A stretch of DNA of 25,483 bases from Priapulus caudatus (taxonomy: Eukaryota; Priapulida; Priapulimorpha; Priapulimorphida; Priapulidae): positions 614,603 through 640,085 of the forward strand of contig NW_014577113.1 of assembly GCF_000485595.1 (NCBI RefSeq), in the 5' to 3' direction. Position numbers and translations under genes: made by a program. This document shows positions 1 to 7,752 of this stretch, one piece after another (position 1 is the first letter of the stretch; every line of letters starts with the position of its first letter). The notes beneath the pieces were generated by a model. The model searched no databases. It was not told the DNA's origin and saw nothing but the letters and a program-made list of their open reading frames with translations.

Positions 1-721
1 CATGTTAATAAAGTCACAGAAGAGTGCAATTAAAAGACCACTGTGGAACATCCAGACGACATGTGCAATTTTAGGAAGCCGGCTATGCACATACCTACCA
101 TTGCTGCATGCTCTATGTGGGTGCGATACCACATCTGGACTCCATGGGATCGGCAAAGGTTGTGTGCTAGGGGCTAAGAAATCGGACGAACTAATGCAGA
201 TAAGTGAATGCTTCATGTCAAGTTCATCTAGCCATGATGAAATCAGAGATGCTGGGGCCAAAGCATTAGTATGCGTGTATGGTGGACAAGGTACCACTTT
301 GAATAGTCTACGTAGAAAGATGTTTGGTGACAAGGTTGTGAAGAGCCTCTAGAGTGTCGACATTAAAGGGTTGCCACCGACAGAAGATTCTGCCAAGTAC
401 CATTCTTATAGAGTTTTCTTACAGACTCAAGTATGGATAGGAAACGTAGCAATAAAACCGGAAGATTGGGGTTGGAATAGCCAATGTGAAAGTTTGATGC
501 CCGAGAAAATGGACAACAAGCCAGCTCCTGATGCGCTATTGAAGATAATACGTTACAAATGTAAGGAGTATTGGGACACAATGATATGTTCGTGCAAGAA
601 GAACGGGATGTTCTGTAATGAAGCCTGTGGAAAGTGTCAAGACGGACTTTGTACAAACATACCATTGGATATGTTTGTGTACTATATACTACTAATGCAC
701 AGTATGTATCCAACGGATTAA
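1..721 (+). pseudogene. Fragment of a dispersed CXC-domain protein, interrupted by a stop
   Basis: One reading frame runs from the window edge to a TAA at 719-721 and is broken by a single in-frame TAG at 350-352. The first half contains HALCGCDTTSGLHGIGKG. The second half contains LPPTEDSAKYHSYRV, a WGW motif, APDALLKIIRYKC and a Cys-rich tail of type CSCKKNGMFC..CGKC....CTN. From memory, this order of motifs is typical of a multi-copy protein family common in cnidarian, mollusc and other invertebrate genomes, probably carried by a mobile element. The ALxGCD..GIGK segment resembles the helix-hairpin-helix part of FEN/PIN-type nucleases, and the tail resembles tesmin/TSO1 CXC clusters. Both comparisons are inference. 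It lies in a TAF3 intron in the same orientation, and its 5' part is outside the window. The stop suggests a decayed copy, although a sequencing error or readthrough cannot be excluded. Confidence 0.6.
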
Positions 722-1345
722 TGTAATATATCAGTGTGTGCTTATATAATTATTTGCAATTGAACGGTGGTTTTCATACTTCATTAAATGCTTGTCATTT
801 TCCTTGTTTTGGTTTAAAAAATGTGTCATTTGACATACTTTTGACATATTGAACCTAGCTGTTCAGAAAGGTTATTTGGGCTTTTAAATATGTATTTTAA
901 ATTCATTGGGCCATGTTTCTATTCACCTATAATAGCGTTATTAGGCTGAAAATGAATAGTTTGAGAGATAATTGACCTCCAAATCTGAAAATGACGGCCA
1001 TTTTTAAATATGCAAATTAGGTAACTTATGAGTTGAAACTTGTGTCCCATTTTGGATATGTCATCAAGAAGTACCTAATAAACAAGAATCAATAATAAAA
1101 CAAACTTTTGCAATTTGTTTGACTGAAAAGTCCAAATCTGCTCGTCTATATTGAAATCCGACAAACAGATCTTGAAACCGTTTACGCAAAAAGCCTTTTT
1201 TAAATTTAATATTTGGGACAAAATTCGAGAAACTACGTTTCGTTCAAAGAAAAAAAGTGTTTTCCGATGATGAAAAATTCCTTTCCCATTGATTTGTCGC
1301 GTGTCTCATTCGACTCCTCCCTTCTCGCGTCTCCCCCCCCCACAG
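722..1345. other. TAF3 intron, 3' part; no feature recognised
   Basis: AT-rich sequence with no sustained reading frame. It ends in a C-run polypyrimidine tract and a CACAG acceptor immediately before the first supported TAF3 exon. I see no RNA gene or repeat boundary in it. Confidence 0.5.
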
Positions 1346-1462
1346 GACGACGGCCACAGAGAGAAGGAGAGCAGTCGCAAGGAGCGCAGAGAGAAGCGGA
1401 GAGAAAAGAAGGAGAAGAAGCGAGACAAGAGAGAGAAGGAACGCAAGAAGGAGAAGCATAAG
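1346..1462 (+). CDS. TAF3: TAF3 internal exon: Lys/Arg/Glu-rich linker
   Basis: This exon has 39 codons and phase 0 at both ends. The acceptor is CACAG at 1341-1345 after a C-rich tract, and the donor is GTAAGT at 1463. It encodes DDGHREKESSRK followed by dense KE/KR/RE repeats and ends EKHK. TAF3 of animals has a long, highly charged K/E/R-rich linker between its N-terminal histone fold and its C-terminal PHD finger, and this exon fits that segment. The frame joins the next exon (TKEEDAAAQF) without a phase break. The charged composition alone would be weak evidence. The assignment rests on collinearity with the unmistakable PHD exons downstream. The histone-fold exons must lie before the window. 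Confidence 0.8.
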
Positions 1463-1946
1463 GTAAGTGAGACGACGACGTTGTTTGTTCAGCGTTTAAA
1501 GTTATTATGTCACCGTAAATAGTAAAAATTAAAAAAATATTTCCACTTTTTCACAAAATATAAGTAATTCTGTTCACTTTTTATGGTTAAATTGCTGCAT
1601 TATACTATATTTTTCGATGTAAACATACACTCGTGACTCAGACATAGCCCTTAGCAAGCAATTAATGTCAGAAACACAATATCAAATCGTCCAGGTTTTT
1701 TGGATTTTTAACTAGTAATTGTAACTAGTATCTTATGATCTTATCAGGTAAGAATTTGACGATACGTTTAGTCCCGTTAGTTCTTACTTTTAATGTAAAA
1801 AAATGGGAAAAAAATTGTTTACAAATTTTACCATAGAAAATTCGGGACGTAGTCAATTTAACTCGTTCTCTTGTCATCAACTTCTCATGCCTCGACTTGT
1901 GATCGTTCTTCTGCTGCCAACGACTGGCTGGTTTGCCTATCGTCTG

Positions 1947-2391
1947 CTTGTCTCAGTCTTCCTATCGGCTGATAATGCCTGGCAGTTGTCTGCCAAGGCT
2001 GTTACTGCCTGCTGCCCGTGTCTCCCCTATCGCTCCTATCGTCTGACATTGCCTAGCTGTCGTCTGCCAAGGCTGTTAATGCCTGCTGCCAGTGTCTCCC
2101 CTATCGCTCCTATCGTCTGACATTGCCTAGCTGTCAACGGCCAAGGCTGTTCCTGTCTGCTGCCCGTGTCTCCCCTATCGCTCCTATCGTCTGACATTGC
2201 CTAGCTGTCATCTGCTAAGGCTGTTACTGCCTGCTGCCAGTGTCTCCCCTATCGCTCTTATCGTCTGACATTGCCTAGCTGTCATCTGCTAAGGCTGTTC
2301 CTGTCTGCTGCCCGTGTCTCCCCTATCGCTCCTATCGTCTGACATTGCCTAGCTGTCGTCTGCTAAGGCTGTTTCTGTCTGCTGCCGCGAT
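1947..2391 (+). repeat. 74-bp minisatellite, about six copies
   Basis: The anchor TCTCCCCTATCGCTCCTATC recurs at 2021, 2095, 2169, 2243 (one base different) and 2317, exactly 74 bp apart each time. A degenerate first copy starts near 1951. The unit contains CTGACATTGCCTAGCTGTC and CTGCTAAGGCTGTT with few substitutions, so the array is recent or homogenised. A spurious frame runs through it, and no coding function is supported. Confidence 0.95.
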
Positions 2392-2595
2392 TTCCATTGC
2401 TTGCTGACGACAATATTTGATTTAATACAATAAATTATTCTTTACAATATTTGATTTAGTCTAAGTATATTTAGTCTAGTCGGCTCTCATTTGCTGGCGT
2501 CGACGTTTATAGATTGCGGATGATATTTTACCTTCACCGAAGTCTATTCGCATAACGTTTGGTCTTGTTTTCTGCCGACGTTTAGTTCTTCCATA

Positions 2596-2898
2596 GGGTG
2601 CGTTTGTTTTATTCGGATCCACGGATCTCGATTCGATGGATTCGTTGATCTGACTGTTTGTTTGGTCGAATCACTTGATCTCGATCCACCGAACCCGACC
2701 ATGCTAGCGAGGCGGATTCGAACGGGATCCAATATGGCGGCCCGCGCCTCAGCCAATCACAGCTTGTTCTTTGTTATGAACCATCGCGTGATAGGTCACA
2801 GCGAAACGTGAACCGGTGAAAGTGAGTTTTGCGTTTGTTTGGTCAGATCAGGATCATATGATCTCGATCAGACGGATTCGTCCCAAACAAACGCGCCC
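2596..2898. mobile_element. 303-bp MITE-like element with inverted ends
   Basis: The left end is GGGTGCGTTTGTTTT, and the right end reads as its reverse complement GGGCGCGTTTGTTTG. Subterminal GGATC/GATCTCGAT(C/T) blocks appear in both orientations. The trinucleotide ATA flanks both ends (2593-2595 and 2899-2901), which fits a 3-bp target-site duplication of the PIF/Harbinger kind, although those usually favour TAA/TTA. No transposase is encoded, so it would be non-autonomous. The superfamily is an inference from the TSD length only. Confidence 0.7.
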
Positions 2899-2984
2899 AT
2901 AGTTTACCGATAATGTTTGATTTCGTCGTCTGCCGACGCGGTTGTCGTCGTTTGCTGAGATGCTCTCGTGTTTTTTCTCGGCAG

Positions 2985-3070
2985 ACGAAGGAGGAGGATG
3001 CTGCGGCACAATTCATCGTTCCTAAGCTGAAGCTGAAGATAGGTGGCGGGCCGTCGAGCGCTCCCAAGTT
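2985..3070 (+). CDS. TAF3: TAF3 internal exon: conserved KLKLKIG segment
   Basis: This exon has 86 bases and encodes TKEEDAAAQFIVPKLKLKIGGG followed by PSSAPK plus two bases. The acceptor is TTCTCGGCAG and the donor GTAAGT at 3071. It enters in phase 0 and leaves in phase 2. TT plus the first C of the next exon gives Phe, followed by VIKPITPP. The IVPKLKLKIG peptide is a short ordered-looking island between the charged and Pro-rich linkers. A similar PxLxLKI patch occurs in the linker of animal TAF3 proteins as I remember them. Confidence 0.85.
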
Positions 3071-3903
3071 GTAAGTACTCGTTAGTGAGTCGTTAGTAGT
3101 TAATGCTAATTAACGTCTAAGTTACATAATATACAGGGTTTCTTATACATAAGAGGTACAGTGGCGCACCGCCGTTGTCAAATTTAACATCGCCGTTGTG
3201 GAAATGTTTTTGTATTTACTCGCCGTTGTCAAAATAGCCAAAAATATATAGATCAGCACCTGATCTATACTGATAAATACGTCACCCATTTAGATTGCCA
3301 TTTTGCATTTATTGAGTCATGTGACACGGGGTCTACACTTTTCCGTTGACGGAACTATGCCTTTGAATCCATCATGCGAGTTTTTCCCCAAACTGGCCCT
3401 AACCTCCTTTGTCTAATTTTCCCTGAGAAGAAACCTTGATGTAGTAAGTATAGTATGCTGTAATATCAGCTACTGTCTCTACTCTCCTCCTAAATTCGTC
3501 TAGGTCCTATTCCTTGCGTTTCCCTTGGCAAATAGCCTGTACTCTTCCCTGGTTTTTTTTCGCTTGGGAAGATGTCCCCTCTCCGTTCTTCCCGTAAGAA
3601 GATGAACTTTCTCTGTTAACAAGATGTACCCTAATCTACATTGATATATCTATATCTATATCTTGATTTAGCAATGTTTTAGCAATATCTTTTCTTTTTT
3701 TCCTAAGAAGTTGTTCTCTTTCCTGTTCTTCCCCCCTGGCAGGACGTTCTTCTCCCTGTTGTTCCTCCAGGAAGATCCTCCCTTCTGATTCTCTCTCGAC
3801 GATTATTTATCGTTGAGGCCCGAAGATAATTATAAATAATTATAATTATAATTAATAATAATAAAGATTAATCGTGTTTTATTTCCGTTGCCATCGGTTT
3901 CAG
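3071..3903 (+). other. TAF3: TAF3 intron
   Basis: GTAAGT donor and GGTTTCAG acceptor. Near 3170-3240, CGCCGTTGT recurs three times within 70 bp as a short degenerate repeat. Pyrimidine-rich stretches (CTTCCC/TTCTCC) fill 3480-3800, and an AT-only stretch lies at 3820-3870. No other feature is recognised. Confidence 0.75.
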
Positions 3904-4390
3904 CGTTATCAAGCCGATCACGCCGCCCGCCCACCAGGGGGCGCTAGCGCAGCCACCCAACGGATCGCCGACACGATCCGCCTCTCGCTCGCCGTCTCCG
4001 CCGCCGCCGCAGCGACAAGTGAACAGCCGTCCGGCGTCCCCGGTTCCCGTGTCCCCCGCCCAGTCTCGCTCGCCGCGCGGTGCCGGCCGCGGCCGCAAGC
4101 AGGCGTCGCCGAAAGTCCCCACCCTCAAGCTGAAGGCTCCTCCTCCCCCTCCCCCCGCGCGCTCCCCCTCCCCCTCCCCTCCGCCCCCGGCCGCCCCCGC
4201 CGCGGGGAAGAAGGGCGTCGTCGCGACGAAGGCTGCGGCGAAAGCGATGCCGATGAGTCGTGCGGGCGCCGGACGCGGAGGAGGAGCCGTAGGAGGAGGA
4301 GCGGGAGCGGGAGGAGGAGGAGGAGGAGGAGGAGGAGGAGGGAGGAACGTGCAGCGGACGGTCGTCACGGAGACGGTCGGTTACATCGTG
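3904..4390 (+). CDS. TAF3: TAF3 internal exon: Pro/Ser/Ala/Gly-rich linker
   Basis: This exon has 487 bases, entering in phase 2 and leaving in phase 0. It encodes VIKPITPPAHQGALAQPPNG, then SP-dipeptide-rich and poly-Pro segments, AGRGRKQASPK, a VPTLKLKAPPP repeat of the LKLK theme in the previous exon, and an Ala/Lys segment. A Gly run from a GGA repeat (4311-4340) follows, then NVQRTVVTETVGYIV. The last peptide is diagnostic: TVVTETV immediately precedes the PHD finger in animal TAF3. The donor is GTGAGT at 4391. The exon is extremely GC-rich, and the opposite strand carries a long shadow frame because of it. It also holds a complete CTCF-like core at 3931-3944. Confidence 0.92.
3931..3944 (+). 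promoter_or_regulatory. CTCF-like core motif inside the TAF3 exon
   Basis: CCACCAGGGGGCGC matches all 14 positions of the commonly used CTCF core CCASYAGRKGGCRS. It is also coding (Pro-Ala-His-Gln-Gly-Ala). A match is not proof of binding. Confidence 0.55.
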
Positions 4391-4486
4391 GTGAGTGTGC
4401 GGCGAGCGAGCGAGCGAAGCGGGGACTGATCTTTCGCGGTGACGCGAGTCTGCTTACGGTGACGCGATATGTCGGTGGTGACAACG

Positions 4487-4488
4487 AC

Positions 4489-4554
<66 letters not shown>

Positions 4555-4635
4555 CATGGTGACGATGGTGATGTAGACGATGATGGTGATGATCATGACA
4601 ACGATGATGACGATGATGATGATGATGATTATGAT
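4487..4635 (+). repeat. (GAT)n microsatellite
   Basis: Nearly pure GAT triplets run from 4487 to about 4540. Interrupted GAT/GGT/GAC triplets follow to about 4635. The Asp-rich and Ile-rich frames it generates on the two strands are artefacts of the repeat. Confidence 0.95.
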
Positions 4636-4847
4636 GATGTCAACTGCTCGACACGTCGTTGGAGTGTAACTTGACATTTTTGCGCGTGTACGTTGCATCG
4701 TCTCCCGTCTTCACTTCTCGACTCCTAACCACCGTACACGCGTTTTGCTCGAGCGAGCACCGACTAAATTCTCTCCCACATCGCCCGACTCCCCGCTCCC
4801 CCGCGGTCGCACGCGTGATCAAATCCTTCCCCCTCCTTCCGTTGTAG

Positions 4848-5140
4848 AACTTAGACCTCGACCTCCACGTCTCCTCCTCTTCTTCCTCCTCGAGTCGATC
4901 CGCCGAGCACGCTTCCTCTTCTTCCGATTCCACGGACAATGCCGACCCGACCCCTCTGGGCTCGCCGCTAGAGGTCACGACTCCAGTATGGTCGCCGCTT
5001 GAGGTAGCGACCTCAGAAAAGTCAACGATAGAGGTCGCGACCCCAGAGGGGTCATTGGGAGATGATGTGACCCTGGTGGGGTCACCAGGTCGTGAGCAAC
5101 ATGTCCTGGTGTTGAGTCGCGCCACGGACGGAGGCTGGAG
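4848..5140 (+). CDS. Candidate alternative (frame-breaking) TAF3 exon
   Basis: An open stretch of 97 codons lies exactly between a plausible acceptor (CCTCCTTCCGTTGTAG, 4832-4847) and a consensus donor (GTAAGG at 5141). In-frame stops sit at both splice boundaries. It encodes NLDLDLHV, a Ser run, SDSTDNADPTPLGSP, then imperfect repeats of the type SPLEVTTPVW, SPLEVATSEK and TIEVATPEG. Its length is 293 bases (not a multiple of three), so inclusion after exon 3904-4390 would shift the PHD exon out of frame and stop at 5505-5507. It may be a poison or alternative exon, a degraded repeat, or chance. I do not recognise the peptide. Confidence 0.3.
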
Positions 5141-5235
5141 GTAAGGGCCAGGTCGGTTGCCGTGACGACGGTCGGCACGGAATCGGCGATCTGTAGCGAA
5201 TGTGTTCGTTGGTACGCGTAGTGTTGTTCTCGCTG

Positions 5236-5380
5236 TCTCTCTCTCTCTCTCTCTCTTTCTTTTCTTTCTTTTTCTCTCTCCCTCTCTCTCTCTTCCTTTC
5301 TCTCTCTCTCTCTCTCTCTCCCCTCTCTCTCTCTCTTTTTCTTCCCTCTCTCACTCCCTCTCTCGCTCATTCTCTTCGAA
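5236..5380 (+). repeat. CT-rich simple repeat
   Basis: Runs of CTCTCT interrupted by TTTC and CCCT within the intron. Ser/Leu-rich frames here are repeat artefacts. Confidence 0.95.
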
Positions 5381-5440
5381 TCGACATCGGCCGCGTTGCC
5401 GCGGTAACCTGCCTCACGCTCTGCGCTCGTTATCCCACAG

Positions 5441-5541
5441 GATGAATCCGGGAAGCAGATCTGGATCTGTCCGGCGTGTAAGATGCCGGACGACGGATCG
5501 CCGATGATAGGCTGCGACGGATGCAACGACTGGTACCACTG
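5441..5541 (+). CDS. TAF3: TAF3 PHD finger, first half
   Basis: This exon has 101 bases, phase 0 in and phase 2 out. It encodes DESGKQIWICPACKMPDDGS followed by PMIGCDGCNDWYHW, with the last Trp codon split across the intron. It supplies the first four zinc-binding cysteines (CPAC, CDGC) and the histidine of the Cys4-His-Cys3 PHD finger. In human TAF3 this domain anchors TFIID to H3K4me3 at active promoters. The Trp of IWIC and the Met of SPMIGC, which line the methyl-lysine pocket, are both present, so reader function is expected to be intact. The donor is GTGAGT at 5542. Confidence 0.96.
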
Positions 5542-5560
5542 GTGAGTCGCCGCCGCCGCC

Positions 5561-5880
5561 GCTGTCGCCATAGCAACGGCACGCGTCATCTGCTCAATGT
5601 CGCCATAGCAACGGCACGCGTCATCTGCTCAATGTCGCTATAGTAACGGCACGCGTCGTCTGCTTGCTGTTGCTAGAGCAATGATGTCCGTCATACGTTC
5701 AATGTCGCTATGGTAACGGCGCGATTTCGTCTGCTCACGCTCACTTGTTGACACTTTAGTAACGGTGTGCGTCGTCTGCACACTGTCACTAGAGTAACAT
5801 CACATTGTCGTCTGCTCCAGTGCACTCACTGTCTCCATGGTAACGTCACGCGTCGTTTACCTACTGTTGCTATATAAATC
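5561..5880 (+). repeat. ~35-bp repeat array carrying X-box (RFX)-like motifs
   Basis: The units begin at 5564, 5599, 5634, 5669 and 5704 (35 bp apart), then at 5747, 5785, 5831 and 5866 with indels. Each starts with a variant of GTCGCCATAGCAAC, followed by ACGCGTCRTCTGCT. The first two copies match the RFX X-box consensus GTNRCC-N2-RGYAAC completely. Most of the others differ at one position, the last (5866) is poor, and the copy at 5747 has a longer spacer. A further full match, GTCGCCGTAGTAAC, lies at 6541-6554 beyond the MITE. Confidence 0.85.
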
Positions 5881-5978
5881 ATTTAGTATACCCTTAACTT
5901 CATTCGTGCCAATTTTGGCGTTTTTACCACAAAACCCACAATTCGTCTAAATATTGACACATATCTGCCCCACTAATA

Positions 5979-6510
5979 GTACATGGTTCGCACAGTCCTT
6001 GAAAAGTCCTTGAATTTGAGGGGAATTCTTGAAAAGTACTTGAATTTAGTAAATGTTGATTTTGTGCTTGAAAAGTCCTTGAATTCCATGGAAATGTCCT
6101 TGAATTTTTAGAAAGAATCCTTGCCTGTAATAAAAAGAAATTTTGTACCATCAATAATGTGCAAACCTCAATAAAATTGCGTTAAATGCGCTTAAAAAGC
6201 TATAGACACGATAGACAGTTAAATGATGATCACAAATTACAGTAAGTCAGTAAAATCAGTCAGTAAATCAAGGTATGTTGTAGAAGTGACAGTGTTTAGA
6301 AGGGGTTATTAATCTGATCCAGGTAAGTTTTAGAGGTGACAGTGATTAAGAATGGGGTTATTATTAAATTAATCCAGGTATGTTTTGTTCTGTGTATGAA
6401 TTTTGATAAAATGTCTGATAAAATGTCCTTGAATTTCCAATAAAATGTCTTTGAAAAGTCCTTGAAAAGTCCTTGAAAAAATCTTCAGTCCTCCTGTATA
6501 AACCATGTAG
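5979..6510. mobile_element. 532-bp MITE-like element with internal CCTTGAA repeats
   Basis: The ends GTACATGGTTCGCACAG (5979) and the reverse complement of CTGTATAAACCATGTAG (6494-6510) agree at 13 of 17 positions. TA flanks both ends (5977-5978, 6511-6512), as for a Tc1/mariner-like TA duplication. The interior near both ends is built of AAAAGTCCTTGAATTT repeats. Between them (6180-6400), a repeated AATCAGGTAxGTTxTAGA-like segment occurs three times. No transposase is present. A shorter relative lies at 8127-8278. Confidence 0.65.
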
Positions 6511-6581
6511 TAACATCACGTCTGCTCTTGCTGTCCCACTGTCGCCGTAGTAACACTGCGTGTCATCTGCTTCCTGCGCAG

Positions 6582-6720
6582 GCCGTGCGTGAACATCACG
6601 GAGGAGCCTAACGAGGAGGACTGGTTCTGCCCTCGCTGCGCCCCCGGCCACGCCTCCAGCAAACCCACCAAGGTGACGGCCGTAGGCAAGCGACGACGCC
6701 GCAAGAAGACCGGCCGGTAG
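6582..6720 (+). CDS. TAF3: TAF3 terminal exon: PHD finger second half and basic tail
   Basis: This exon encodes PCVNITEEPNEEDWFCPRC, which completes the Cys4-His-Cys3 PHD finger with the last three zinc cysteines. The basic tail is APGHASSKPTKVTAVGKRRR followed by RKKTGR, and the stop TAG is at 6718-6720. Human TAF3 also ends in a short Lys/Arg-rich tail soon after the PHD, so this is the true C-terminus. The acceptor is CTTCCTGCGCAG. The split Trp codon (TG|G) joins in frame. The protein acts in the nucleus within TFIID, where TAF3 pairs with TAF10 through a histone fold that is not in this window. Confidence 0.96.
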
Positions 6721-7215
6721 TAGCGTCGACGAGGAAGGGTGGGAGGGAGGGGATATAGTTGAGGAGAGTGGGAGCGGATAAGGAAGAAGACAGAAGAGGA
6801 AGAGGAGGAAAGAATATGTAGAGGGATGGAGAGACAGAGAGCGTGGGACAGAGGTATGTATAAAGTGTAGCAATGGGGGCAGAAGTATGAGAAAGAGGGG
6901 GGGAGAGGGTGGGAAGGGAGCGGCAGAGAGGGGGGAAGGGGAAGCATTTGATCTCTGAATGAAGATGAAAGAAGGCATCTGTAAATATGATATTGTAGAG
7001 AATCAAGAGGGAATACAGACCTAGTCACTTATACGTGCTGTACTAATGCTGTACTACGTTGCTAGTAGTTTACGTGGAGATTGTACATTTTGTACCTTGT
7101 TGGTACTGCTACTTATACACATGCCTGTTGATACTGGTACGTAGACTGTAAGATTGTACTGCGTTACTGATTCTACATGTCTCGTACAATTTGTTCCATG
7201 TTGATACTAGTATAT

Positions 7216-7269
7216 GATCAAGAGCATATTATAAGGAAGGAATATATGCCTTCTTTATATGCTCTTGAT
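7216..7269. repeat. Short hairpin in the putative TAF3 3' UTR
   Basis: ATCAAGAGCATAT at 7217 is answered by ATATGCTCTTGAT ending near 7269. AAGGAAGG and CCTTCTT pair below them, giving a stem of about 20 bp with a two-base bulge and a loop of about 8 bases. It could be an RNA structure or a small foldback. Confidence 0.7.
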
Positions 7270-7737
7270 AGGATGTTACCTGTAAGATTGAACTGTGTTG
7301 GTAGTTCTGCGTGTGAACGTGCGAGTTCTTATAGGGTTGCATATTGATAATGATAATTAGAGAGGTATGGCTGCTTGTGTTTGCTTGTCGTTCTCAGATG
7401 CAGCCACAGATGCCTGCGTTCTAGGGCGAGCTGTCATAAACAGAATGAGTTTTGACATTAGTCTTAGAATGATCCTTATCTCATAAACGGTTGAGAGTAA
7501 TGTAAAGTTGCGAGTTTCTCATGCGCAGTGTGTATAGGTCCGGTCTACGAAAATAACGTTAACGTTAAGACTAATTTTGCTTCTGACAAAAATATGTCAA
7601 AAAGACGTTAAAAATGTTAAAAGATGTTCTTTACAAAAAAGATGTGTAAATATGTAATGTAACTAAAGATTTAGGTCTGCTACGTGTTTGTGACTGCGAC
7701 GTTGTTTTGTCGTGTGGCTATTGTATATCAGAACCTT

Positions 7738-7752
7738 AGGTCAATATGACCT
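7738..7752. promoter_or_regulatory. Perfect IR3 nuclear-receptor element (ERE-type)
   Basis: AGGTCAATATGACCT is the exact inverted repeat of AGGTCA with a 3-bp spacer, the canonical estrogen-response-element layout. Dyad symmetry extends four more bases on each side (7734-7756). Occupancy is unknown. Confidence 0.5.

Larger units (their letters stand above)
1463..2984 (+). other. TAF3: TAF3 intron with a 74-bp minisatellite and a MITE
   Basis: The intron has a GTAAGT donor and a TTTTTTCTCGGCAG acceptor. It holds the minisatellite at about 1950-2391 and a 303-bp inverted-repeat element at 2596-2898, both listed separately. The remainder is AT-rich without recognised features. Confidence 0.8.
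4391..5440 (+). other. TAF3: TAF3 intron with GAT and CT tracts and a candidate cassette exon
   Basis: GTGAGT donor and TTATCCCACAG acceptor. It contains a GAT/ATG microsatellite (about 4487-4635), the candidate exon 4848-5140 and a CT tract (about 5236-5380), each listed separately. Confidence 0.85.
5542..6581 (+). other. TAF3: Last TAF3 intron: X-box-like repeat array split by a MITE
   Basis: GTGAGT donor and TTCCTGCGCAG acceptor. The left 340 bp is a roughly 35-bp degenerate repeat. A 532-bp inverted-repeat element follows, and the right end (about 6511-6570) resumes sequence like the same 35-bp repeat up to the acceptor. Confidence 0.85.

Noticed and set aside
3868-4674. Long frames on both strands over the TAF3 Pro-rich exon and GAT repeat
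   Set aside because: They are GC-rich and triplet-repeat shadows. The frame that joins in phase to the neighbouring exons and ends in TVVTETV is the real one.
4975-5589. 204-codon - strand frame rich in Arg/Glu
   Set aside because: It is driven by the CT repeat read in reverse and by the antisense of the TAF3 PHD exon.
6364-7028. Ser/Leu/Pro-rich - strand frames
   Set aside because: They are antisense of the last TAF3 exon and of the purine-rich 3' UTR, with no domain content.
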